A stretch of 56,247 nucleotides of DNA, taken from the NCBI RefSeq assembly GCF_014196295.1, contig NZ_JACIDK010000011.1:1-56247 (forward strand), read 5' to 3'. Positions 42,627 to 51,630 of this stretch are shown in pieces. The notes beneath the pieces were generated by a model. It was not told where the DNA came from, did not search any database, and saw nothing but the letters and a program-made list of their open reading frames with translations. This DNA is from Phenylobacterium haematophilum (lineage in GTDB: Bacteria; Pseudomonadota; Alphaproteobacteria; Caulobacterales; Caulobacteraceae). The translations under genes were made by a program, and so were the position numbers. Position 1 is the first letter of the stretch, and every line of letters starts with the position of its first letter.

Positions 42627-42759
42627 AGGCTTAAGCGTCTCACAGCTCGAGGTTTGCGGAAAGGCGGCGGAAACTAGCGGGGCGGCCGGCCCCTGTCATC
42701 CGCCCTGCTGAACCTTCGCCTTGGCCGACCGTTGAGACGGATCGACGCGGAGTTTCGCC

Positions 42760-43344
42760 ATGACCCCATCACGCACCCGTCCGAGCCGCAGCGAGGCCGA
42801 AGCCGCGGTCCGCACCCTGATCGAGTGGGCCGGCGACGATCCCGACCGTGAGGGCTTGCTCGAAACCCCCGGCCGCGTGGTCCGCGCCTACGAGGAGCTG
42901 TTCTCCGGCTACGAGAGCGACCCGCGCGAATATCTGGAGCGCACCTTCGAGGAGGTGGCGGGCTATGACGAGCTGGTGGTGCTGCGCGATATACGTGTGG
43001 TCAGCTTCTGCGAGCATCACATGCTGCCGTTCCTGGGCAAGGCGCACGTGGGCTACCTGCCGTCCGACCGGGTGGTCGGGATCTCCAAGCTGGCGCGGGT
43101 GGTGCACGGCTTCGCCCGGCGTCTGCAGATTCAGGAGAAGCTGACCTCCGAGATCGCCGGCGCCATCCACGACATCCTGCAGCCGCGGGGCGTCGGCGTG
43201 GTCATCGTCTCCGAGCACAGCTGCATGACGATGCGGGGGGTGAACACGCCGGGCTCACGCCTGACGACCAGCAGCCTGACCGGCGTGATCCGCGATGACC
43301 CGCGCACCCGGCAGGAATTTCTCGAGTTCGTCAGGAACGGTTGA
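42760..43344 (+). CDS. folE: GTP cyclohydrolase I
   Basis: 194 aa. The active-site and zinc motif [18 protein letters not shown] near residue 86 and S-C-M-T-M-R-G-V near 154 are complete (Cys, His and Cys zinc ligands). It makes dihydroneopterin triphosphate from GTP, the first step of folate synthesis. It is a stand-alone gene here, followed by a hairpin. Confidence 0.96.
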   Translation: MTPSRTRPSRSEAEAAVRTLIEWAGDDPDREGLLETPGRVVRAYEELFSGYESDPREYLERTFEEVAGYDELVVLRDIRVVSFCEHHMLPFLGKAHVGYLPSDRVVGISKLARVVHGFARRLQIQEKLTSEIAGAIHDILQPRGVGVVIVSEHSCMTMRGVNTPGSRLTTSSLTGVIRDDPRTRQEFLEFVRNG

Positions 43345-43346
43345 AG

Positions 43347-43365
43347 CGCCGCTGGACGCGCGGCG
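43347..43365. terminator. Hairpin between folE and the HAD gene
   Basis: CGCCGC-N7-GCGGCG starts 3 nt after the folE stop, between convergent genes. Short stem without T-run; possible terminator. Confidence 0.4.
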
Positions 43366-43386
43366 GTGTTGCGCCCCTGAAGCGCC

Positions 43387-43992
43387 CTAGAGCAGGCCGC
43401 GGGCCTCGAGCGCCGGACGAACGCCCGCCGGATCAGTGAAATGATGGACGTCGAAGCCGAACTCGCGGGCGCTGGCGATGTTCGCCGCGGAGTCGTCGAA
43501 GAACAGCACGTCGGCCGGCGCCAGCCCGAACTGATCGCAGGCCCGCGCGTAGAACGCCGGATCCGGCTTCAGCAGCCCCACGTGGGCCGAGACCACATAA
43601 TCGGCCAGCCGCTTGAAGGCCGGGCTCATGGCCACGGTCCCCGGAAAGGTCTCATGCGACATGTTGGTCACGCCGTACTGCGGCACTCCCGCGGCGTGCA
43701 GGGCCTCGATCGCCGCCTCGGTCTCGGGGATCGGCCCAGAGAACATGTCCCACCACCGGGTCTCCCAGGCGTGGATGGCGTCGGCGTATTGAGGAAATTG
43801 CTCGAGCAGCGGCGCGCGATTGTCTGCGAAGGTCACCCCGAGGTCGTGGGCGACATGCCATGTCATGTTGCAGACATGAGAAAGGAACCGGTCGCATTCG
43901 GCCGGTTCCTTGAAAATCTCTTGGTAAAGCGTGCGCGGATTCCAACGCACGATCACATTACCGATGTCCCAGAGGACGGCCTTGGGAGCCAT
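43387..43992 (-). CDS. HAD-superfamily hydrolase
   Basis: 201 aa. Motif I is W-D-I-G-N-V near residue 8 (nucleophile Asp; the usual second Asp is Asn here, as in YihX-type phosphatases), motif II is V-T-N-M-S, motif III K-P-D-P-A-F-Y with Lys, and motif IV F-F-D-D-S. It resembles the YihX/haloacid-dehalogenase-like group acting on sugar phosphates. It starts 10 nt after the rpmJ stop and is probably in the same transcript. Confidence 0.88.
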   Translation of the reverse strand: MAPKAVLWDIGNVIVRWNPRTLYQEIFKEPAECDRFLSHVCNMTWHVAHDLGVTFADNRAPLLEQFPQYADAIHAWETRWWDMFSGPIPETEAAIEALHAAGVPQYGVTNMSHETFPGTVAMSPAFKRLADYVVSAHVGLLKPDPAFYARACDQFGLAPADVLFFDDSAANIASAREFGFDVHHFTDPAGVRPALEARGLL

Positions 43993-44002
43993 CCTCCTCG
44001 CC

Positions 44003-44128
44003 TCAGCCTTGCTTGGCTTTGAAGCGCGGGTCGGTCTTGTTGATGACGTAGACCACGCCCTTGCGACGCACGAGCTTGCAGTCGCGGTGGCGAGTCTTGA
44101 GCGACTTAAGCGAGCTTCTGACCTTCAT
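44003..44128 (-). CDS. rpmJ: Ribosomal protein bL36
   Basis: 41 aa: begins [16 protein letters not shown], then [13 protein letters not shown] and ends R-F-K-A-K-Q-G. This matches the 41-residue, zinc-free (C-minus) bL36 of alphaproteobacteria; a single Cys remains. A purine-rich site (GAGATAGG) lies just upstream. A perfect dyad CCGGACC/GGTCCGG (44146-44160) sits 18-32 nt before the start in the likely leader. Confidence 0.95.
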   Translation of the reverse strand: MKVRSSLKSLKTRHRDCKLVRRKGVVYVINKTDPRFKAKQG

Positions 44129-44294
44129 GGACCTATCTCAAGGCTCCGGACCGGGTCCGGCGGGTTATCTACAGAGCGGGCGCGTATACGGGCAGGGGCT
44201 CCAAGAGTCAACGCCGCAGCGGCGTCGAGATGGTCGCGTCCGCCTCGCGGCCTTGTGATTGAGGCCCGCACGGGGCACCGCTAGGCTGCTCCTT

Positions 44295-45578
44295 ATGGAC
44301 CGTCGCCTGTTTCTTGTCTTGCTCCTCGCCGGCTGCGCCGGTCCCGCCCCGCCGCCGCCGACGCACACCGCGCCGCCAGCCCAGCCTGAGGTTCCGCCCG
44401 CGACGCAGCCGATTGCGCCTGCGCCCCCGGCGACCTCGGGCGACGCGGGCTACGACGCTTGGCGCAGCGATTTCCGCGGCCGCGCCATCGCTGCGGGGCT
44501 GCCCGGCGCGCTCGTGGACCGCGAAATGGCCGGCCTGACGCCCAATCCGCGGGTGATCAGCCTGGATTCCGCCCAGCCCGAATTCTCCAAGCCGATCGGC
44601 GACTACGTGAAGGGCGTGATCAGCGCCGACCGTATCGCCCGCGGCCAGCGCTATCGCAACGACCTGCCGTTCTGGCCAGGGATCGAACAGCGCTTCGGCG
44701 TGCCGCGCGACATCCTGATCGCCGTGTGGGCCATGGAGAGCGCCTTCGGGGCCGTGCAGGGCGACTTCGACGTCGTCCGCTCGATGTCCAGCCTGGCCTA
44801 TCACGGCCGCCGCCGCGGCTGGGCCGAGGGCGAACTGATCGCCACCCTGAAGATCATCCAGTCAGGCGAAGCCAGCCGCGCTCAGCTCAAGGGCTCCTGG
44901 GCCGGCGCCATGGGCCAGACCCAGTTCCTGCCCTCCAACTTCATCTCGACCGCGGTGGACGGCGACGGCGACGGCCGGCGCGACATCTGGGGCTCGCCCA
45001 ACGACGCCCTGGCCTCGGCCGCGAACCTGCTGGCCAAGGGCGGCTGGGTCCGCGACCAAGCCTGGGCGCGGGAAGTCGTCCTGCCCGCCGGCTTCGACTA
45101 CAGCCTCACCGAAGGCCCCAAGGAGGCTCCGGCCTACTGGGAGGCCCTGGGCGTCAAGCCGGCCGACGGAGGCCCCTGGAAAGCCGCCGAGCAGGCCCCC
45201 GCGCAGCTTGTCGCCCCGGCCGGCGCGAGCGGCCCGATCTTCCTGCTGTTCCCGAACCACTTTGCGATCCGCAAGTACAACAACTCCACGGCCTACGCCC
45301 TGGGCATCGGCCTGCTGGCCGACGCCTTCGCCGGCGGCGCGCCGCTGGTGAAGCCCTGGCCGGTCGAGACGCCGCTGGCGATCAGCGACCGCATCGGAGC
45401 CCAGACCGCCCTGGCCAAGCTCGGCTTCAATCCGGGCTCGCCGGACGGGGTGGTGGGGGTGAACACCCGTACCGCGCTGCGCGCCTGGCAGAAGTCGCGC
45501 GGCCTGATCGCCGACGGCTATCTGTCGATGGAGATGGTGCGGCGGCTGAACGTCGAGGCCGGCGCGCTGCCGAACTGA
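44295..45578 (+). CDS. MltB-type lytic transglycosylase with PG-binding domain
   Basis: 427 aa lipoprotein: lipobox L-L-A-G-C near residue 14 and a Pro-rich linker to about 55. SLT_2 catalytic domain follows, with the catalytic Glu in W-A-M-E-S-A-F-G near 149 and the A-M-G-Q-T-Q-F-L-P-S motif near 210; a PG_binding_1 domain ends the chain (T-A-L-A-K-L-G-F-N-P-G-S-P-D-G-V-V-G). It cleaves glycan strands from the outer-membrane side. ATG 44295 gives the lipoprotein signal. Confidence 0.93.
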   Translation: MDRRLFLVLLLAGCAGPAPPPPTHTAPPAQPEVPPATQPIAPAPPATSGDAGYDAWRSDFRGRAIAAGLPGALVDREMAGLTPNPRVISLDSAQPEFSKPIGDYVKGVISADRIARGQRYRNDLPFWPGIEQRFGVPRDILIAVWAMESAFGAVQGDFDVVRSMSSLAYHGRRRGWAEGELIATLKIIQSGEASRAQLKGSWAGAMGQTQFLPSNFISTAVDGDGDGRRDIWGSPNDALASAANLLAKGGWVRDQAWAREVVLPAGFDYSLTEGPKEAPAYWEALGVKPADGGPWKAAEQAPAQLVAPAGASGPIFLLFPNHFAIRKYNNSTAYALGIGLLADAFAGGAPLVKPWPVETPLAISDRIGAQTALAKLGFNPGSPDGVVGVNTRTALRAWQKSRGLIADGYLSMEMVRRLNVEAGALPN

Positions 45579-45588
45579 GGGCGGCGGC

Positions 45589-46914
45589 CTAGACCCCGCC
45601 CTCGTCGCTCTTCTCCAGGGTCGCCATGGCGGCGTCGGCGCGGGTGGCCGGCTGCGGGTGGGCGTTGCGCAGTTGCTCGTTGCGGAAGGCGTAGATCAGC
45701 ATCAGCAGCATCAGGACGCCGCACAGCACGAACGGCGCCGGGGCGACCCGCTCGTAGAGCCAGACGAAGAACGGGGCGAGCACGACGTTGACCCCGTTCA
45801 CGGCGGCGATGGCGCCGGCGACCCTCGCCTGCTCGTGCATGCCGACCGCGAGCGACGAGCCGGCCGTGAAGCCCGGGCGCGCCAGGCCGAACCCAAGGCT
45901 TGAAATCGCATAGCCGGCCACGACCGCGCCATAGGTCGGCTGCAGGGCGACGATGACGTTGCCGATCGCGGCCACGGCCACGCCCCAGCGCAGCAGCTGG
46001 CGGGGGGTCATCTCGAACATCCGGATGATGCCCCACTGCGCCAGCAGGCCGGCCATGGCGCCGAACATCATGGCGATGGCGATGAAGCCCTGCGCCTGGA
46101 GCGGCGACAGCTGGAGCTTGTCGATGATCAGGAAGCCCAGGGTCTGGCCCTGCGCGGTCTGGCAGACCGCGACGATGAACCCATAGATCAGGAACGGCGT
46201 GACGCGCGGATCGCGCCACATCGGCTTTTCCTTGGTCGCGTCGCCGCCGGTGGCGTCCTTGGCGATCGCGGCCTTCAACGGCGCCACCGGCATGTGCTTG
46301 CTTTCCGGCAGGAACTTCCAGACCACGAACAGCATGACGCCCGCCAGAAGGGCGAAGCCGAGCATCGGACCCGACAGCCCGACGAACGGCAGCACGAACA
46401 GCGGCGCGACGAACGGCCCGATGACGGTGCCGAGGCCGAACGCGCCGGCCAGGCTGGACATCGACTGCGTGCGCTTTTCGGGGGGCGTGTGCTCGGCCAC
46501 GTAGGCCTGGGTCGCCGGGTTGGAGGCCGCGCCGAAGAGACCGAACAGCGCCCGGGCGAACAGGAAGCAGACGAAGATCACCATCGGCGCCGCCAGCTTG
46601 TGCAGCCCGGCCAGCACCACCAGGGCGCAGGCGATCATCGAGAACATGAAGCCCGAAAGCCCGATCAACATCAGCGGCTTGCGCCCGTGACGGTCGGATG
46701 CGCGCGCCCACCATGGCGACGAAAAGGCCCAGAGCAGCGCCGACAGCGAGAAGATCGCCGCCACCATCGGATCGGGGATGCCGATAGATCGTCCGATCGC
46801 CGGAAGCACCGAGATCATCCCGGTATTCCCCATGGCGGTAACCAACGACACGCCGAAGATGATGGCGAACGTCTTCTTGGGCAGGCCTTCCTGCTCTTCG
46901 GCGGACTTGGGCAT
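45589..46914 (-). CDS. MFS transporter, drug:proton antiporter type
   Basis: 441 aa with about 12 membrane helices. Loop 2-3 signature is W-A-R-A-S-D-R-H-G-R-K-P near residue 68; the central loop around 205-230 is hydrophilic and basic. The A-T-Q-A-Y-V-A-E-H-T-P-P-E-K-R-T segment is typical of the TCR/Tet-like group. Substrate unknown. Convergent with the transglycosylase gene, 10 nt away. Confidence 0.9.
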   Translation of the reverse strand: MPKSAEEQEGLPKKTFAIIFGVSLVTAMGNTGMISVLPAIGRSIGIPDPMVAAIFSLSALLWAFSSPWWARASDRHGRKPLMLIGLSGFMFSMIACALVVLAGLHKLAAPMVIFVCFLFARALFGLFGAASNPATQAYVAEHTPPEKRTQSMSSLAGAFGLGTVIGPFVAPLFVLPFVGLSGPMLGFALLAGVMLFVVWKFLPESKHMPVAPLKAAIAKDATGGDATKEKPMWRDPRVTPFLIYGFIVAVCQTAQGQTLGFLIIDKLQLSPLQAQGFIAIAMMFGAMAGLLAQWGIIRMFEMTPRQLLRWGVAVAAIGNVIVALQPTYGAVVAGYAISSLGFGLARPGFTAGSSLAVGMHEQARVAGAIAAVNGVNVVLAPFFVWLYERVAPAPFVLCGVLMLLMLIYAFRNEQLRNAHPQPATRADAAMATLEKSDEGGV

Positions 46915-47038
46915 GGGGGGCTGTTAAGCCGAGCCGACGGGATGCGCAAACCTCAAAGCGCACAAGGGCCGCGCACACCGGGCATTAAGCATTAACAGCC
47001 ATGCTCCGCGCTGAATTCCGCGGGGACTGCGTCTTCCT

Positions 47039-47908
47039 ATGTTTCAGATTATCGGCATCGTGCTGCTCTTCGCGCTGGTGTTCGGCAGCTACATCATCTC
47101 GGGCGGCAACATGGGCGTGATCATGCACGCCCTGCCCCACGAAATGATGGCCATCGGCGGCGCCGGCGTGGCGGCCTTCCTGATCTCGAACTCGGTCCCC
47201 GTGATCAAGGGCTCGCTCGGCGGGTTCGGCAAGGTGTTCGCCGGCCCGAAGTGGAAGGCATCCGACTACCGCGACCTGCTGTCTCTGCTGTTCCTGCTGA
47301 CCAAGACCATGAAGTCCAAGGGCGTCATCGCCCTGGAAAGCCACATCGAAAATCCGAAGGAGAGCACGATCTTCTCGCGCTTCCCGAAGATCATGAAGGA
47401 CCATTTCGCCATCGACTTCATCTGCGACACCCTGCGGATGATGACCATGAACCTCGAGGACCCGCACCAGGTCGAGGACGCCATGGAAAAGCAGCTGGAG
47501 AAGCACCACCACGAAGCGCTGGCCCCGGCCGGCGCGCTGCAGAACCTCGCCGACGCCCTGCCGGCCCTCGGCATCGTCGCGGCCGTGCTCGGTGTCATCA
47601 AGACCATGGGCTCGATCACCGAGCCGCCGGAAGTGCTGGGCGGCATGATCGGCGGCGCCCTCGTCGGCACCTTCCTCGGCGTGTTCCTGGCCTACGGCCT
47701 GGTCGGCCCGATCGCCGCGCGCCTGAAGGAAATCACCGAGGAGGAAGGCTCCTTCTACAAGATCATCCAGTCGGTGCTGGTCGCGCATCTGCACGGCAAC
47801 GCCGCGCAGATCTCGGTCGAGATCGGCCGGGGCAGCGTGCCTTCGGGCGCGCAGCCGAGCTTCCTGGAACTGGAAGAGGCGCTGTCGGCGATCCCGGCCG
47901 AAGCCTGA
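47039..47908 (+). CDS. motA: Flagellar motor stator protein MotA
   Basis: 289 aa. Four membrane helices (about 2-20, 34-52, 170-192, 200-222), the large cytoplasmic loop, and the conserved third-helix stretch L-G-I-V-A-A-V-L-G-V-I-K-T-M after L-A-P-A-G-A-L-Q-N-L-A-D. It forms the proton-driven stator with MotB; motB is not adjacent, as in Caulobacter. Upstream, ATTAAGC and ATTAACA form a 7-bp tandem repeat (46984-46997) near the likely promoter. Confidence 0.95.
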   Translation: MFQIIGIVLLFALVFGSYIISGGNMGVIMHALPHEMMAIGGAGVAAFLISNSVPVIKGSLGGFGKVFAGPKWKASDYRDLLSLLFLLTKTMKSKGVIALESHIENPKESTIFSRFPKIMKDHFAIDFICDTLRMMTMNLEDPHQVEDAMEKQLEKHHHEALAPAGALQNLADALPALGIVAAVLGVIKTMGSITEPPEVLGGMIGGALVGTFLGVFLAYGLVGPIAARLKEITEEEGSFYKIIQSVLVAHLHGNAAQISVEIGRGSVPSGAQPSFLELEEALSAIPAEA

Positions 47909-47913
47909 TGACT

Positions 47914-48001
47914 CCGCTCATCCCCGCGCAGGCGGGGATCCATCGGGCCTCGCCGAAGTCAGAGATTCAGCTTGGGTCCCCGCCTTCGCGGGGATGAGCG
48001 G
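47914..48001. repeat. Paired REP-like palindromes, copy B
   Basis: The ends CCGCTCATCCCCGC (47914-47927) and GCGGGGATGAGCGG (47988-48001) are a perfect 14-bp inverted repeat, each also part of its own hairpin (47920-47939 and 47977-47994). Same element as at 41965-42050. It fills the whole gap between convergent motA and purK. Confidence 0.8.
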
Positions 48002-48004
48002 GAC

Positions 48005-49084
48005 TTAGAGCGGCTTCAGCCGGTTCACGTGGCCCATCTTGCGGCCCGGCTTGGCGTCCCGCTTGCCGTAGAGGTGGACGCGGGTTTCCGGCTCGCCGGC
48101 CAACTTGGCCCAGCCGTCGGCTTCCTTGCCCAGCAGGTTCAGCATCTCGACCTTGGCGTGGGCGTGGGTCGGGCCCAGCGGCCAGCCGGCCACGGCGCGG
48201 ATGTGCTGCTCGAACTGGTCGACCTCGCAGCCGTCCATCGTCCAGTGCCCGGTGTTGTGCACCCTTGGCGCGATCTCATTGACCAGCAGCTTGCCGTCCT
48301 TGAGCTCGAACAGCTCGATTCCGATCACCCCGACATAGTCGAGCGCCGTCAGGACCTGGGCGGCGATGCGCTCGGCCTGGCCGGCCATCTCCTTGCTGAC
48401 CTCGGCCGGGGCGAACGAGCGGCGCAGCACGCCCTTCTCGTGATGGTTCTCGGCCATCGGATAGACGGCGATCTCGCCATCGCGGCCGCGGGCGGCGATC
48501 ACCGACAGCTCGCGCACGAAATCGGCTGGGGCTTCCAGGATCACGGGCTTGGCGCCGACCTTGTTGAACGCCTCGGGCGCGTCGGCGGCGTGCTCGACCC
48601 ACATCTGGCCCTTGCCGTCATAGCCCTCGCGGCGCGTCTTCATCAGCGCCGGCGCGCCCAGGGCGGCGACCGCTTCGCGAGCGGACTCGCCATCGTCGGC
48701 GGCGATGAAGGCGACGGTCGGCGCGCCCGCGCCGTTGAGGAAGGTCTTCTCCTCCACCCGATCCTGGGCCACGGCCAGCGCCCGCGCGCCAGGTGCGACC
48801 GGCGCCCCGAGTTCGGTCAGCTTCTCGACCGCGATGGCCGGGACGTTCTCAAACTCATAGGTGACGACGTCGGCCAGCTTCGCCAGCTCCGCCAGGGCTT
48901 CCGGATCGTCATAGGCCCCGACGACGGTGTGGGCGGCGACGCGGCTGGCCGGGCCGTTCGGCTCAGGATCGAGGATGGCGACGTCGAAGCCCAGCCGCCC
49001 GGCGGCCAGCGCCAACATTCGGCCGAGCTGACCCCCGCCGAGAATCCCGATCGTCGAGCCGGGGGGCAGAGGAGAGGCGGTCAT
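48005..49084 (-). CDS. purK: N5-carboxyaminoimidazole ribonucleotide synthase
   Basis: 359 aa ATP-grasp enzyme. N-terminal I-G-I-L-G-G-G-Q-L-G-R-M-L near residue 12, V-T-Y-E-F-E-N-V near 75, K-T-R-R-E-G-Y-D-G-K-G-Q near 147, and E-I-A-P-R-V-H-N-T-G-H-W-T near 268 are PurK signatures. It carboxylates AIR with bicarbonate and ATP in purine synthesis, delivering product to PurE. It is 8 nt downstream of purE in an operon. Confidence 0.96.
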   Translation of the reverse strand: MTASPLPPGSTIGILGGGQLGRMLALAAGRLGFDVAILDPEPNGPASRVAAHTVVGAYDDPEALAELAKLADVVTYEFENVPAIAVEKLTELGAPVAPGARALAVAQDRVEEKTFLNGAGAPTVAFIAADDGESAREAVAALGAPALMKTRREGYDGKGQMWVEHAADAPEAFNKVGAKPVILEAPADFVRELSVIAARGRDGEIAVYPMAENHHEKGVLRRSFAPAEVSKEMAGQAERIAAQVLTALDYVGVIGIELFELKDGKLLVNEIAPRVHNTGHWTMDGCEVDQFEQHIRAVAGWPLGPTHAHAKVEMLNLLGKEADGWAKLAGEPETRVHLYGKRDAKPGRKMGHVNRLKPL

Positions 49085-49092
49085 GCGAATTC

Positions 49093-49584
49093 TCAGTCTT
49101 CGACGGTTTCGGCGACGCCGGCGGTGTTGCGGGCGCGGAAGTCGGCCAGCCGCTGGGCTAGCGCCTCATCGGAGAGCGCCAGGATCTGGGCGGCAAGAAG
49201 GCCGGCGTTCTTCGCGCCCGGCTCGCCGATGGCCAGGGTGGCGACCGGGATGCCGCCGGGCATCTGCACGATCGACATCAACGAATCCATGCCCTTCAGC
49301 GCCTTGGATTCCACCGGCACGCCCAGCACCGGCAGTTCGGTCAGCGAGGCGGTCATGCCGGGCAGGTGGGCTGCGCCGCCAGCCCCGGCGATGATCACCT
49401 TGAAGCCGGCCGCCTTGGCGCCCTTGGCGAAGTCGTACATCCGATCGGGCGTGCGGTGCGCCGAGACCACCTTGGCCTCGTAGGCCACGCCCAGGGCGTC
49501 GAGACTGTCGGCGGCCGCCTTCATGGTCGGCCAGTCCGACCGGCTGCCCATGATGATGGCGACTTGCGCCTTGCCTACGCTCAT
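49093..49584 (-). CDS. purE: N5-CAIR mutase
   Basis: 163 aa, the class I PurE length. [12 protein letters not shown] near residue 10, S-A-H-R-T-P-D near 43 and [10 protein letters not shown] near 71 form the active site. It converts N5-CAIR to CAIR. ATG 49584 was chosen because the family N-terminus starts there; the upstream extension is unlikely. First gene of purE-purK, divergent from the diguanylate cyclase. Confidence 0.96.
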   Translation of the reverse strand: MSVGKAQVAIIMGSRSDWPTMKAAADSLDALGVAYEAKVVSAHRTPDRMYDFAKGAKAAGFKVIIAGAGGAAHLPGMTASLTELPVLGVPVESKALKGMDSLMSIVQMPGGIPVATLAIGEPGAKNAGLLAAQILALSDEALAQRLADFRARNTAGVAETVED

Positions 49585-49711
49585 TCCGACGTGCCCCTTC
49601 TCTCGGAAAGGCGCGGAGTATAGGCGCCGGCCTTGCGCCCGCAACCAAGGACGTTCAGGATTCTCGACGCTTAAGGTTCCCTGCCGATTCTGGAGGTGGG
49701 CGAGAGGCTCA

Positions 49712-50440
49712 ATGAAGATCACCGGCGCGCGCACCGAACCCTTCTCGGCGATCCGCAAGCGGGCGTTGGTTCACGCCGGCGCTCAAGCGACCGCCGCCGC
49801 AGCCGCACCGATCGACAAGACCGCATTCCTGGGCCTCGGCGAGGCTGATCTGACCCCGGCCGTCCAGAGCGCGCTGGCGACGCTGCTGACCGAGGTCGAC
49901 GATCTGCGCGGCGAGGTGTCGCGCCTCAAGGCCAAGCTGCGCGAGGTCGAGGGATTGGCCGATCGCGACCCGTTGACGCCGCTGCTCAACCGCCGCGCCT
50001 TCGTGCGCGAGCTGGGCCGCATCCGCACCTTCGCCCAGCGCTACGGCTCGCCCGCCAGCCTGGTCTACTTCGACCTCGACGGCTTCAAGGCGGTGAATGA
50101 TCGCTACGGCCATGCCGCGGGCGACGCCTGCCTTTGTGCGGTGGCCGAGCGGCTGGCCGCCAATGTCCGCGACAGCGACGTCGTCGGGCGCATGGGGGGC
50201 GACGAGTTCGGGGTCATCCTGGCGCAGGCCGACCGCCAGACCGCCGAAGCCAAGGCCCGCTCGCTCGCCGAGGCCATCGAGGCCACGCCCATCCGGTTCG
50301 GCGAATGGACCGCGCCCCTGCACATCTCGTTCGGCGTGCGCGAGATCTCGCCCGAACTCACCGCCGAAGCGCTGGTCGCCGAGGCCGACGCAGCCATGTT
50401 CATCCGCAAGCGCGAGGCGCGCGGGTTCGCTCGGCGCTGA
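49712..50440 (+). CDS. Diguanylate cyclase (GGDEF), cytoplasmic
   Basis: 242 aa. An N-terminal Ala-rich part and short coiled coil ([18 protein letters not shown]) lead into a full GGDEF domain: [19 protein letters not shown], and intact G-G-D-E-F near 160, with the inhibitory R-D-S-D site five residues before it. It should make c-di-GMP and be product-inhibited. No sensor or membrane segment is seen; small coiled-coil GGDEF proteins such as DgcB have a similar layout. Confidence 0.92.
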   Translation: MKITGARTEPFSAIRKRALVHAGAQATAAAAAPIDKTAFLGLGEADLTPAVQSALATLLTEVDDLRGEVSRLKAKLREVEGLADRDPLTPLLNRRAFVRELGRIRTFAQRYGSPASLVYFDLDGFKAVNDRYGHAAGDACLCAVAERLAANVRDSDVVGRMGGDEFGVILAQADRQTAEAKARSLAEAIEATPIRFGEWTAPLHISFGVREISPELTAEALVAEADAAMFIRKREARGFARR

Positions 50441-50517
50441 GCCTCTGTTTTCCTTCGGTGACCCTCGCGTCAGGTTGCTATGAAGCCGTCAGCGAAAACC
50501 ACCAAAGGGGAAACACC

Positions 50518-50883
50518 ATGATCGGCTACACCACTGTCGGCGCGAACGATTTCGAGAAATCCAAGGCGTTCTTCGACGCCGTTCTGGCGCCGCTCGGCGT
50601 CGCGCGGTCCTTCGGCATGGACCGCATCCAGTTCTATGGCGCGCCGGGCGCCGGCGCCCTGGCGGTCTGCAAGCCCTATGACGGCGAGAAGGCCACCAGC
50701 GGAAACGGCATGATGGTCGCCCTGGCCTGCCCCTCGCCCGAAGTCGTCGACCAGGTCCACGCCGCGGCGCTGGCCGCTGGCGGCACGTGCGACGGCCAGC
50801 CTGGGAAGCGGCTGCCCACCTTCTACGGCGCCTATTTCCGCGACCTGGACGGCAACAAGTTCTGCGCCTTCAAGATGGGGTGA
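50518..50883 (+). CDS. VOC-family (glyoxalase-like) protein
   Basis: 121 aa, a single-chain VOC protein with the two beta-alpha-beta-beta-beta units: Y-T-T-V-G-A-N-D-F-E-K-S-K-A-F-F-D-A-V-L-A-P-L-G at the start and Y-F-R-D-L-D-G-N-K-F-C-A-F at the end. Metal-binding and function cannot be stated; many are dioxygenase- or glyoxalase-like. AAGGGG lies 8 nt before the ATG. Confidence 0.88.
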   Translation: MIGYTTVGANDFEKSKAFFDAVLAPLGVARSFGMDRIQFYGAPGAGALAVCKPYDGEKATSGNGMMVALACPSPEVVDQVHAAALAAGGTCDGQPGKRLPTFYGAYFRDLDGNKFCAFKMG

Positions 50884-50891
50884 CGAGCGCC

Positions 50892-50909
50892 GGCCCGCGC
50901 TTGCGGGCC
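50892..50909. terminator. Hairpin between convergent genes
   Basis: GGCCCGC-GCTT-GCGGGCC, 7-bp arms and tetraloop, 8 nt after the VOC stop and touching the stop codon of the minus-strand DUF465 gene. Likely shared terminator, without a clear T-run. Confidence 0.55.
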
Positions 50910-51127
50910 TAGGCGATGATGTCGGGCGTCTGCTGATCCTTCAGACGCTCGATTTCGTCCTTCAGGGCCAGCTTCTTCCGCTTCAGGCGGGCGATGACCA
51001 TCATGTCAGGCACCGGCGCCTGGCCGATGGCCTCAACGGCAACGCCCAGATCGGCGTGCTCCTGAGTCAGCAGGTGCAGGCGTGCGGCCAGCCGCGCCTC
51101 GGGATCGTTCCTGTCGTCGTCGTTCAT
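50909..51127 (-). CDS. DUF465 (YdcH-like) small helical protein
   Basis: 72 aa. H-L-L-T-Q-E-H-A-D-L then a spacer and V-I-A-R-L-K-R-K-K-L-A-L-K-D-E-I-E-R-L form the two-helix DUF465 pattern. Function unknown. A second member of the family lies at 52357. Confidence 0.88.
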   Translation of the reverse strand: MNDDDRNDPEARLAARLHLLTQEHADLGVAVEAIGQAPVPDMMVIARLKRKKLALKDEIERLKDQQTPDIIA

Positions 51128-51181
51128 ACGCTAGCGGCCCCACGTCACGGCGCATTCTATGCCACGGCGGCGGTTAACGAC

Positions 51182-51628
51182 CTAGCCCAGGGCGCGCGCC
51201 AGGCGAGCCAGCACCTCGTCCGGCGCGGGCGCTCCCCAGGCGCGCGAAGCAGCTTGCAGCGCCGCCAGGGCCGGCTGTCCGCCGCGCCGGTGTTCGCTCA
51301 TCGCCTCCAAGGCTTCCATCAGCACACGCTCGGCGCGCAGCTCGGCGGCCTTCACGTCCTCGCGCAGGCCCTCACGTGCACCGTCGGCGACGGCCTCGAA
51401 CGGCGCCTTGAGCGTGCGGCGCACAGCGCGCACCGGCTTGAGCACCGCCTCGTCCCAGGAGCGGCCAGCCGACGCCGCCGCCTGCAGGGTCGCGGCGTCC
51501 GCCCCCTCCGCCCACACCGCCCATAGCAGGTAGGAGGTGTTCTGCCCGTAGGCGTCCTGCAACTCCAGGCAGACCTCCGGCACGCCCGGGCGTGCATAGG
51601 CCTCCAGCGTCCAGCCCCACAACGACAA
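51182..51628 (-). CDS. TIGR02444 (DUF2390) family protein
   Basis: 148 aa beginning (TTG) M-S-L-W-G-W-T-L-E-A-Y-A-R-P-G-V-P-E-V-C-L-E-L-Q-D-A-Y-G-Q-N, which matches the TIGR02444 family N-terminus. Mostly helical; function unknown. It lies 2 nt downstream of ubiX and probably belongs to its transcript. Confidence 0.85.
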   Translation of the reverse strand: MSLWGWTLEAYARPGVPEVCLELQDAYGQNTSYLLWAVWAEGADAATLQAAASAGRSWDEAVLKPVRAVRRTLKAPFEAVADGAREGLREDVKAAELRAERVLMEALEAMSEHRRGGQPALAALQAASRAWGAPAPDEVLARLARALG

Positions 51629-51630
51629 CG

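Noticed and set aside
46984..46997. ATTAAGC-ATTAACA before motA as a CtrA box
   Set aside because: Spacing between the TTAA units is 3 bp instead of 7, so it does not fit the consensus.
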